Shown here one piece after another: positions 1-8,294 of a stretch of DNA of 37,828 bases. The position numbers and the translations under genes were made by a program. The stretch comes from Terriglobales bacterium (GTDB lineage: Bacteria > Acidobacteriota > Terriglobia > Terriglobales > Acidobacteriaceae). The stretch's first letter is position 1, and each line of letters starts with the position of its first letter. Under the pieces are notes generated by a model, which searched no databases, was not told the origin of the DNA, and saw nothing but the letters and a program-made list of their open reading frames with translations. The stretch lies in NCBI GenBank assembly GCA_015655195.1, contig JAATFM010000116.1, positions 1-37,828 on the forward strand, written 5' to 3'.

Positions 1-231
1 CTTACTGACGAGTGCGAGGTGCAATACAAGTGCACAGGAATCTACAACTCGGCTGGAGAATCCGGAATCTCTTACAAAGATCCGGAAATTGGTATTGATT
101 GGCCACTTACAGACATCCTTGTTTCCCCCAAGGACGCTAATGCGCAGTCATTGAGTCAGTGGCTCGCGTCGCCGTTTGCTGAGAACATTATCTACCAACC
201 ACAAGCAGTTGTTGCCGAAGGAGTGAAATAG
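1..231 (+). CDS. dTDP-4-dehydrorhamnose 3,5-epimerase-like protein, C-terminal part (truncated by window start)
   Basis: Frame is open from base 1 (LTDECEVQYKCTGIYNSAGESGISYKDPEIGIDWPL...); the DPEIGIDWP motif is typical of the RmlC C-terminus; sits next to epimerase and RmlD-like genes. Confidence 0.8.
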   Translation, partial: LTDECEVQYKCTGIYNSAGESGISYKDPEIGIDWPLTDILVSPKDANAQSLSQWLASPFAENIIYQPQAVVAEGVK

Positions 232-232
232 T

Positions 233-1240
233 ATGCGCATTTTAATCGCAGGTGGCGCGGGATACGTAGGCTCCGTCTTGATACCCAAACTTCAGGATCG
301 CGGCTACAAGATCGACGTTGTAGACCTGTTCTGGTTTGGCAATAATCTCCCGAGCAATGTCGGGGTCCTACAGAGCGACATCTTCAGCCTGCGCGCGTCC
401 GACCTTTCCGGCTATGATCAGGTGATTTTTCTGGGAGGCCTCTCGAATGACCCGATGGCGGATTTTTCGCCGGCAAAGAACTTTGTATTTAACGCGTCGG
501 CACCGGCCTATCTGGCCTACATAGCCAAGCTCGCTGGAGTCAAGCGCTATATCTACGCTAGCTCCTGCTCTGTTTACGGCTACACCGAGAATGAGTTGTT
601 CGATGAGGATTGCCCGGTCAACTCCTCTTATCCTTATGGCATCTCGAAGCTGCAGGGAGAACGTGCCGTTATGCAAATGGTGGATTCCAAGTTCTCCGTG
701 ATTGCTCTCCGCAAGGGGACGGTGTCGGGCTATAGCCCGCGTATGCGCTATGACCTGCTTATCAACACGATGTTCAAATGTGCCATGAAGGATGGCGCAA
801 TCTTCGTCAACGACCCGGCGATCTGGCGCCCGTTTCTCAGCATTGAAGATGCAGCCATGGCTTACACGCGCGCCATCGAGGCCAACGAATCCATCAGCGG
901 AATCTTTAATGTCGCATCCGGCAATCACACCGTGGGTGAGGTCGCGGACCTGGTGAAACTCACTCTCGAAGAAGAGCTCAACCATAAGGTCGCTCTTGAG
1001 ATTCGCAGCATCAAGGATTTGCGGAACTACAAAGTCTCGATTAGCCGGGCCGAGACAATCCTGAGCTTCCATCCCCACCAGAGTGTAAAGTCAATCGTGC
1101 GCAACCTCATCAACAACATGGATAAGTGCAGCGACTGGGACAACCCGAAGTATTACAACATCAATGTCTTCAAACAGCTTGAGAAGTCAGGCTCCGCTGA
1201 GACGGTGATGTTGCCCGCTATCGCCGGAGGGAGCAGATGA
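233..1240 (+). CDS. NAD-dependent epimerase/dehydratase (extended SDR)
   Basis: N-terminal GGAGYVGS Rossmann motif, SSCSVYG, YPYGISKLQGE (YxxxK catalytic motif), full-length ORF. Confidence 0.9.
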   Translation: MRILIAGGAGYVGSVLIPKLQDRGYKIDVVDLFWFGNNLPSNVGVLQSDIFSLRASDLSGYDQVIFLGGLSNDPMADFSPAKNFVFNASAPAYLAYIAKLAGVKRYIYASSCSVYGYTENELFDEDCPVNSSYPYGISKLQGERAVMQMVDSKFSVIALRKGTVSGYSPRMRYDLLINTMFKCAMKDGAIFVNDPAIWRPFLSIEDAAMAYTRAIEANESISGIFNVASGNHTVGEVADLVKLTLEEELNHKVALEIRSIKDLRNYKVSISRAETILSFHPHQSVKSIVRNLINNMDKCSDWDNPKYYNINVFKQLEKSGSAETVMLPAIAGGSR

Positions 1241-2118
1241 GAGTTGCTGTCATCGGAGCCAATGGGCAGCTCGGCAGTGATGTGGTCGCCGCATTCTTGC
1301 GCAATGGCGACGAGGTTTTCGGCTTCACGCACTCCGATATCGAGCTGGATTCTGCTACGTCGGTGGAAGCTGTTCTCTCGGTTTGCTGCCCGGAGTTCAT
1401 CGTTAATACTGCGGCCATGCACCACGTCGAGAAATGCGAGTCCGATCCCAGAGATGCTTTCGCAGTCAATGCACTCGGAGCGAAAAGCGTAGCTACGTTT
1501 GCACAGCGGGAAGGTGCGACGGTAGCGCATATCAGCACGGATTATGTCTTCGATGGTCACAAAGGCGCTCCCTATGTGGAGACCGATGCCGCGGCTCCGC
1601 TAAACGCTTACGGCATCACTAAGCTGGCCGGAGAGAACTTTACATCAGCAGTTGCAACAAAGCACTTTGTGCTTCGCGTATCGGCCATCTATGGACAGCA
1701 GCCATGCCGCGCCAAGGGTGGGCTGAACTTTGTTGAGCTGATGCTGAAGCTGAGTCGCGAGCGTGATGAACTCCGCGTTGTCGACGACGAGTTCGTTACT
1801 CCCACGCCAACTGTGCAAATAGCCACGCAGTTGGTTACGCTTAGCCGGTCAAGCAGCTATGGCCTTTACCATGCGACTGCTGAGGGCAGTTGCTCCTGGT
1901 ATGAATTTGCGCGTGAGATATTCGAGGCCACCGGCACAAAGGTTCGTCTGGAAAAGGCCCGCCCCGGCGAGTTTCCCGCAAAAGTGCCTCGTCCGCGATA
2001 TTCTGTCCTCGAAAACCGAGCTCTCAAGACTATCGGCGCGAATATATTTACAGACTGGCGCGATGGGTTGCACGAGTATCTCAATATTCGATCTCAGATG
2101 GCAGTTACAACGTCGTAA
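1237..2118 (+). CDS. RmlD-like dTDP-4-dehydrorhamnose reductase family SDR
   Basis: VIGANGQLGSDV, VNTAAMHHVEKCE, STDYVFDG, YGITKLAGE motifs; ATGA overlap with the upstream gene. Confidence 0.88.
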   Translation: MRVAVIGANGQLGSDVVAAFLRNGDEVFGFTHSDIELDSATSVEAVLSVCCPEFIVNTAAMHHVEKCESDPRDAFAVNALGAKSVATFAQREGATVAHISTDYVFDGHKGAPYVETDAAAPLNAYGITKLAGENFTSAVATKHFVLRVSAIYGQQPCRAKGGLNFVELMLKLSRERDELRVVDDEFVTPTPTVQIATQLVTLSRSSSYGLYHATAEGSCSWYEFAREIFEATGTKVRLEKARPGEFPAKVPRPRYSVLENRALKTIGANIFTDWRDGLHEYLNIRSQMAVTTS

Positions 2119-2133
2119 TGGCGACGACTCTCT

Positions 2134-3399
2134 ATGAATGACCAACGCTGTGATGTAGCGATTATTGGAGCTGGCATTGTAGGGCTCGCTGTGGGCCTAC
2201 AACTCCAGCGCAAAATGCCCGGCCTGAATGTCGTCGTCCTCGATAAAGAAAGCAGGGTCGCTGCACATCAGACCGGCCATAACAGCGGCGTCCTGCACTC
2301 GGGCTTGTATTACAAGCCCGGCTCGTTAAAGGCGGAGCTTTGTGTCACGGGCAGAGCTGCCATGATTGACTTCTGCGAGGAGCACGAGATTCCATACGAA
2401 ATTTGTGGCAAGATCATTGTCGCAACGGAAGAAAGTCACCTGCCAGGTCTTAAGGAGCTATTACGCCGCGGACAGGCAAATGGTGTGGCAGACCTTCGGG
2501 AGCTCAATGCGCAGCAGATCCATGAAATAGAGCCCTATGCGTCAGGTATACGGGGCATTCACGTGCCGGGCACTGGCATCACCGATTTCAAGATGGTCTC
2601 GGCCAAGTATGCGGAGCTCATCCAGAAGGGCGGCGGCGAGGTTCTTACCGGTGCCGGAGTCGAGCGCATCGCGCACGAGCCGGGAGGCATTGTTCTTGAA
2701 ACTTCCAGCGGCGTCATGCGCGCGCGCTTCGTTGTGAATTGTGCCGGCTTGCAGAGCGACCGCATCGCGAAAATGGCCGGAGCCGGCCTTGGTCTTCGCA
2801 TCGTGCCATTCCGCGGGGAATACTATGAGTTAGTACCTTCGAAGCACCACCTTATTCATGGGCTCCTGTATCCGGTTGCAGACCCGCGGTTCCCATTCCT
2901 GGGCGTGCACTTCACCAGGCGCATTCATGGAGGCGTCGAAGCGGGCCCCAACGCAGTGCTCTCCTTCAAGCGCGAGGGCTATAGTCGAACGTCCTTCAAC
3001 GTAGGGGACACATTCTCGACTTTTGCGTTCGGCGGCTTCTGGAGGATGGCTTCAAGGTACTGGCAGAGCGGCTTCGAGGAGTTCTACCGCTCCTGGAGCA
3101 AGCTGGCCTTTACACATGCCCTGCAAAAGTTGGTACCGAGTCTGACCGACCAGGATATTCAGCCTGGAGGTTCCGGTGTGCGGGCTCAGGCGCTGGATAG
3201 CACGGGCAAGTTATTGGACGATTTTCACTTTGTCTATCAGGATTCGATCCTGCACGTCTGCAACGTTCCGTCTCCGGCCGCTACAGCCTCATTGGTAATT
3301 GCGGAGAGAATTGTCGCTAAGCTGGAAGAGAATGCCGACCTTAATAAAGTCAAGGTTGCCATCGCGCATCAAGTGCAATCAATTCACTCCGATCATTAA
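2134..3399 (+). CDS. lhgO: L-2-hydroxyglutarate oxidase-like FAD-dependent oxidoreductase
   Basis: VAIIGAGIVGLAVG FAD-binding motif, HQTGHNSGVLHSGLYYKPGSLKA, GVHFTRRIHGGVEAGPNAVL; characteristic LhgO/YgaF family sequence. Confidence 0.88.
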   Translation: MNDQRCDVAIIGAGIVGLAVGLQLQRKMPGLNVVVLDKESRVAAHQTGHNSGVLHSGLYYKPGSLKAELCVTGRAAMIDFCEEHEIPYEICGKIIVATEESHLPGLKELLRRGQANGVADLRELNAQQIHEIEPYASGIRGIHVPGTGITDFKMVSAKYAELIQKGGGEVLTGAGVERIAHEPGGIVLETSSGVMRARFVVNCAGLQSDRIAKMAGAGLGLRIVPFRGEYYELVPSKHHLIHGLLYPVADPRFPFLGVHFTRRIHGGVEAGPNAVLSFKREGYSRTSFNVGDTFSTFAFGGFWRMASRYWQSGFEEFYRSWSKLAFTHALQKLVPSLTDQDIQPGGSGVRAQALDSTGKLLDDFHFVYQDSILHVCNVPSPAATASLVIAERIVAKLEENADLNKVKVAIAHQVQSIHSDH

Positions 3400-3549
3400 G
3401 TCCTGCTCGATCCGATTGGCAGGCAAGAAAATTACGTCCGCGATGACTCCGGCCTTGTGTGGAAACTTCTGGTCAGCTTCTCGAACATTCGTCTGACCAA
3501 TATTGTTAGTTGATCCAAGCGGTTTGTAGCGCCGTCGCAGCAGCCGTTC

Positions 3550-3590
3550 AAAAAGCGCCTGATCCAGTCTTCTGGATCAGGCGCTTTTTT
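3550..3590. terminator. Bidirectional intrinsic terminator
   Basis: Perfect 18-bp inverted repeat aaaaagcgcctgatccag / ctggatcaggcgcttttt with a 4-nt loop (tctt), T-tract on + and A-tract at the left end; lies between convergent genes. Confidence 0.93.
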
Positions 3591-3685
3591 GTGCTGACAG
3601 GAGCTGTTATACGTTGCTGCACTTAACCCAGGTACCCAGGTACGAATAACCTGATATGAAGCAATCGCATCCACCCTTCAGCCAA

Positions 3686-5101
3686 CTATGCGGAAATCTT
3701 GTGCTGTTGGATCTTATACAGCAACGACCGATAGCTGATGTTGAGGTTGTTCGCGGCACGCCGGCGATTCCATCCTGAAGCCGAAAGAGCTTCCTTAATC
3801 ATGCGCACCTCGGCTTCATATTTCATGTCGCTCACAACACTCTTCATGCCTGAATGGCTGCTGGCAACCGGAAAACTCTGAGTGTACTGGATGGTATTCG
3901 CAAACTTCGACCTTGTTTTCGCTCTGAGGCCTTCATAGGCCGCATCCTGGTCTCCAAGCACAAGCAGGCGATGCACAAAGTTGCGAAGCTCACGCAGGTT
4001 GCCGGGCCAGTGATACTCCAGGGCCGCTTCCATCAGCTTGTCGCGCAGGGAAAATGGCTCAAGACCTGTGCTCGCAGCTCCTCGAAGAATCATCTGCTTG
4101 ATGAGCAGAGGAATTTCTTCCCGGCGCTCACGAAGTGGCGGGATAGTCATGGTGAAGGTGCTGAGCCGGTAGTAAAGGTCTTCGCGGAAGCGCTTTTGAG
4201 CGATTGCTTCTTCCATATTCACGTTTGTGGCGGCCAGAATATGAACGTCTACACGAGTGGAAAACTGTGCGCCGAGCCGGCTGAACGATCCATCCTGCAG
4301 CACGTGCAGAAGCTTTGTCTGCATCTGCAGGTTCATCTCTCCAATTTCGTCCAGAAGCAATGTGCCCTTATTCGCGAGCTCAAATTTTCCCAGCTTCGCC
4401 TTGAGTGCTCCTGTAAATGCACCGGCCTCATAACCGAATAGCTCGCTTTCCAGAAGCTCGCTCGGAATGGCGGCTGTGTTGATGTTGAAGAAGTTCTCTT
4501 TCGCGCGGTAGTGATGCTTGTGCAGCAGCCTCGCGACAACTTCCTTGCCCACTCCACTCTCGCCGAGAATCAGCACCGGAAAGTCTACGGATGCAAGAAT
4601 GCGAATCTCCTTGTAGATTCGCCGCATAGTGGGACTGGCCGCCAGAAAGAAGCCACAGGAACCTAACTCTTCCAGCACGCAAGGTTCGTCTTCCTGTGTT
4701 GCCTCCACCGAGTCGCTCTGCAAAATTTCCTCGGAAGTGACCGGGATCGAGATCAGCTTTTCCATATCCTGCCGCTGCAGCGGCCGCATGAGAACATTAC
4801 GGACATTCCACTGCTCTGCGTGTTTTTCCCAGAACATATCGCGTGTATCAGTCAAAATACACAGACTTTCTGTTTTGATTCTCTGCTCCAGCGCACGCGA
4901 GAAGAGTGCGCCTGGATCCTGGCGAATGCTGGCGTCGTACAAAAGAAGATTCCAATCGGTACCGCTGCTCAATGCGTGGATTGCCTCCTCGACCGACGAT
5001 ACGCAGAGCGCCTGATGTCCTTCGGATTCCAGGGAATGCTTGATCAGGTCGCAAGCACGAGAATCTTCGCTAACGGCTAGAAGTCTTACAACAGAGCACA
5101 T
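3686..5101 (-). CDS. Sigma54-dependent transcriptional activator (degenerate receiver, AAA+, Fis-type HTH)
   Basis: Walker A GESGVGKE, GAFTGA loop, LLLDEIGEM Walker B, C-terminal MIKEALSASGWNRRRAANNLNISYRSLLYKIQ Fis HTH. Confidence 0.95.
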   Translation of the reverse strand: MCSVVRLLAVSEDSRACDLIKHSLESEGHQALCVSSVEEAIHALSSGTDWNLLLYDASIRQDPGALFSRALEQRIKTESLCILTDTRDMFWEKHAEQWNVRNVLMRPLQRQDMEKLISIPVTSEEILQSDSVEATQEDEPCVLEELGSCGFFLAASPTMRRIYKEIRILASVDFPVLILGESGVGKEVVARLLHKHHYRAKENFFNINTAAIPSELLESELFGYEAGAFTGALKAKLGKFELANKGTLLLDEIGEMNLQMQTKLLHVLQDGSFSRLGAQFSTRVDVHILAATNVNMEEAIAQKRFREDLYYRLSTFTMTIPPLRERREEIPLLIKQMILRGAASTGLEPFSLRDKLMEAALEYHWPGNLRELRNFVHRLLVLGDQDAAYEGLRAKTRSKFANTIQYTQSFPVASSHSGMKSVVSDMKYEAEVRMIKEALSASGWNRRRAANNLNISYRSLLYKIQQHKISA

Positions 5102-5756
5102 GGCAACACCTCAACTCAGATTCAACGGAGAAATGTGAACAGCCCAACAGATATTGAAGGCATGGATGTTTCTTCGTATCCTGCTACGGTTAGTGGACCG
5201 CAGCAGGTGTAGCAGCTCGGAGGTATGGCTGCCTTAATACAACAAGGGGAAACGTGACGCAACGCGCGAATTGGTATGGTTCGGGGATGTTTCCTGACCT
5301 TCGGCTCATGGAAGTCGCGTGCATTCGCCTGTTAGCCGCTGGGAGAATGAACCCGGCAGCCCAGGATGTTGCATCCGCACAAACGAAGAGCGATCTTTCC
5401 ATAACTCCCTCGCAGTTCCATGAGTCCCGCACCTGACAACACGTCAATACCAACGCCGCCAATGCAGCGCCTGGTCTGTTGAATTCAAGTACGGAGAAGA
5501 ACCAAAGCATCAGTCGAGCAAGAATGAATCAACAACCTGTGTCCTTGCACAAATCCTGACCTCACCAATTCACGACCATTGAAAAAAGTGACGGCCGCAT
5601 TGCATGAGTACTGCCAATCAGAATTACGGCAAATAGACCAGTCGCGCATCGAATTCGCTATGCCATCGTCGTTAGGCGCGAAGGCTTAATCGATTGTTAC
5701 TGGGGCCCAAAATAACGCATCCTTGGAACGATTAGTTATCGTTCGTCCAGGCCGCG

Positions 5757-6068
5757 TTAAGGTCGAAGCAGACGCAAGCGTGAGAACCGAACTGAGATCA
5801 TTGAAGCTTGTTCCGACGTCTCAGTTACCCCCCGGCACATCACTTTTACGCCTCCTTCGCCTGCCAGTTTGATTGGCAGGGTAAAAGTCAGCTCCACCGG
5901 CGTATTCGGCTCAATCATTTGCTCTCCATGGAATAGTACGCTGATGCGGCTGATCGTTTCAGTCATTCCGTCGTGCCAGTTTCGTTCGCCACGAACGCGA
6001 TAGCGCAGCGCAGTTTGAATTGCGTAATCCAGGGCACGTCTGTCATCACGCTGCTTTTCATGATTCAT
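5757..6068 (-). CDS. PilZ-domain-like small protein
   Basis: DRR...LRYRV N-terminal motif, TETISRISVLF..., PNTPVELTFTLP segment; size and layout fit single PilZ domain proteins. Family call is by eye. Confidence 0.65.
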   Translation of the reverse strand: MNHEKQRDDRRALDYAIQTALRYRVRGERNWHDGMTETISRISVLFHGEQMIEPNTPVELTFTLPIKLAGEGGVKVMCRGVTETSEQASMISVRFSRLRLLRP

Positions 6069-6429
6069 TTGGAAGTCAAATCCCGGGCGATTAAGGCCGA
6101 GTTTGTACCCTTATCCTGAGTTACACACGCACGCATACCTCGCTTAGCCTCATCGCAGTTTGACTGGAGCCGGGGGAACCGTGCGTTGCGAATGTTATTT
6201 TGGAACGCATGATTAAGCTACTGCGCCTGCGATACAGAAACAATAGCCAGATGGTGCCCTATCATTTTGACCCATAGTGCCACGACAATGGCACTCCACG
6301 AATGGGGGAGTAGGGGTAGGCTTTTGGGGGATGCAAATAGCCCAGCGCAACAGGTGCATGCCGCATTGGTAACTTGCAAAGGCCGTTACTGTCCGTAGAT
6401 GCTACAGCCTTCGCAATTACCGGCAGCCG

Positions 6430-7167
6430 TCATGCTCCGTTTTCGACAAGGTTATGGTTTACGGCGAACAATGCCAGTTCCACTCGACTATATACACCGA
6501 GTTTGTCGAAAACATGTGTGAGATGGTGCTTGACAGTCTGTTCACTCAGAGCAAGCTTTTCGGCAATCTCCGGATTCGAGTATCCCGAAACTACCGCAAC
6601 AACAATTTCGAGTTCCCGTGGTGTCAGTCCGAACTTGAGACTCGGGACGCCCGCTCTCTGCGTGGAGGTTTTCAGGCGCTCAACCAGGCCCGCAACGCTT
6701 TCCCGAGAGATCCAGTACTCACCGTCCATCACCTTGCGGATAGCTCGAAAGAGTATCGCGCTGGTGGACGTATTCAGAATCACTCCACGCGCCCCCAAAT
6801 TAAGAGCCTGCACAGAGATGTCTTTCCCAACGTCCGCAGTAAGAATCAGCACACGCGCGGAAAGATTCGCGCGGCGCAGCTGCCGCAGGACATCGAGTCC
6901 GTTTCGCTTCGGCATCATCATGTCCAGCAGTAGAATGTCCGGCTGGATTCTGGCCGCAAGATGCACGGCTTCTTCGCCATCGGAAGCTTCCCCGATCACG
7001 TCAAAGTCGGTTTCCATCTGAAGCAGAACTCGCAGGCCATCCCGAAAAATCGCATGGCTGACGGCGATCAGGATAGTAATTGGTTTCTTCTCGTCTGGAG
7101 AAACGGGAATTTGGAAGTTGGTTGCATCAACGGAGTGACCGTTTGGAGATTTCTCGCCGATCGGCAT
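6430..7167 (-). CDS. NarL/FixJ-type response regulator with LuxR HTH and atypical receiver
   Basis: Receiver-like domain (PDILLLDMMMPKRNGLDVLRQLR) followed by LTPRELEIVVAVVSGYSNPEIAEKLALSEQTVKHHLTHVFDKLGVYSRVELALFA. Confidence 0.93.
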   Translation of the reverse strand: MPIGEKSPNGHSVDATNFQIPVSPDEKKPITILIAVSHAIFRDGLRVLLQMETDFDVIGEASDGEEAVHLAARIQPDILLLDMMMPKRNGLDVLRQLRRANLSARVLILTADVGKDISVQALNLGARGVILNTSTSAILFRAIRKVMDGEYWISRESVAGLVERLKTSTQRAGVPSLKFGLTPRELEIVVAVVSGYSNPEIAEKLALSEQTVKHHLTHVFDKLGVYSRVELALFAVNHNLVENGA

Positions 7168-7959
7168 TTTTTCCTCCGGTCATTATGGTCCCCCGCAGAG
7201 TCGTGTTGTCCATACTTATGTCCCTGCTCTGGGGGACTGGGATTTTCGGGCTGCATAGCCCCTATGGCCCCGTCTACTGGTCAAGTAAAACCTGAGTAGA
7301 TTGTTGTGGATTGCAAGGTCGAAATTCATGGTTAAGGTAACACTCGTTTATCAAAGGGTCAATAAAAAGTTATGTGTAGCCTGCGTTTTCAAGGGCATCT
7401 GGCTCCTGTCAGATACTTGCGGGCCTTTAGTTTCAGAAGTCACTCAGAAGCTGTCTAATTACGAAACAAAAGCGCAATCCTGTCTGAGTTCCAACGCAGA
7501 TACGCATCTGCAATTGTTACCCTGCAGATGGATTTCCTCATATTTGAGGTGTAATTGAGATAGCGCCCGAGCCAATCTCTGACTCGTTCCCGGCAGTTCG
7601 CGCTGCGTGGCAAACGTCTGCCCGCCATGCCGGAGAAATATATCCATCTCGTTACAAAAAGCAGCAAGCGGTCCTTCCTCAAGGCTGTCGGGGAGACCAG
7701 AAGCCGTGAAAGGCCCAGCGAAGAAGCTATGACCAATGCGAGTTAGAGTGCAGGCTGAAACCGGGAATTACAACGGACAGTTGGATACAATCCAAGGCTT
7801 TTAGATTGTGTTAGGTGACCTGATCGGGATCGAAGCGATGACCTCCTCCATGTCATGTTGCAATCATCCTCGATGTCATTGACAAAAAATGACTTATAGA
7901 GCGAGTTGGATGATACACGCGGCACGTTCGGTGCAAATTGACGCCAAATTAGCTCCAAT

Positions 7960-8200
7960 TCAGAGAGGCAACTCAGGCAGGATGGAAGCCAGCGCTACGG
8001 GCACATTGTGTCCACCGAGGATCATGTGGACCTGGGGAGTGAAATTGGCAAGACGCTCGATGGATTTCTGAAAAGCTGCGGTGTCGGAGTCTGTGCCGAA
8101 GATGTAAATAGGGCCTGGATAGTAAGTATCGCCGGTGAAGAGAAGGCCGTTCGTCCGGTCGAAGAGACAGATGGAATCGGCAATCGATGCGGAGGCTGCC
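7960..8200 (-). pseudogene. Remnant of a metallo-beta-lactamase-fold hydrolase (C-terminal segment only)
   Basis: Minus frame encodes DSICLFDRTNGLLFTGDTYYPGPIYIFGTDSDTAAFQKSIERLANFTPQVHMILGGHNVPVALASILPEL, typical of the MBL C-terminal half (TGDT...GGHNVP). No N-terminal HxHxDH half in any frame nearby; the 5' side overlaps another gene. Confidence 0.7.
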
Positions 8201-8294
8201 GGTTCATTTACCCCATTAGACCGCCTGCGCGAGCAGGGAATTTGGTATGCTCTGCTCTGCAACAGTCCGCTCCAACAGCTTCCGGAGGCCAGCA

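Noticed and set aside
3854-4441. 195-aa plus-strand ORF opposite the sigma54 activator
   Set aside because: Antisense to conserved AAA+ coding sequence; no family resemblance.
5190-5510. 106-aa minus-strand ORF between the sigma54 activator and the PilZ-like gene
   Set aside because: No SD seen, no motif, competing ORF on the opposite strand; not convincing as coding.
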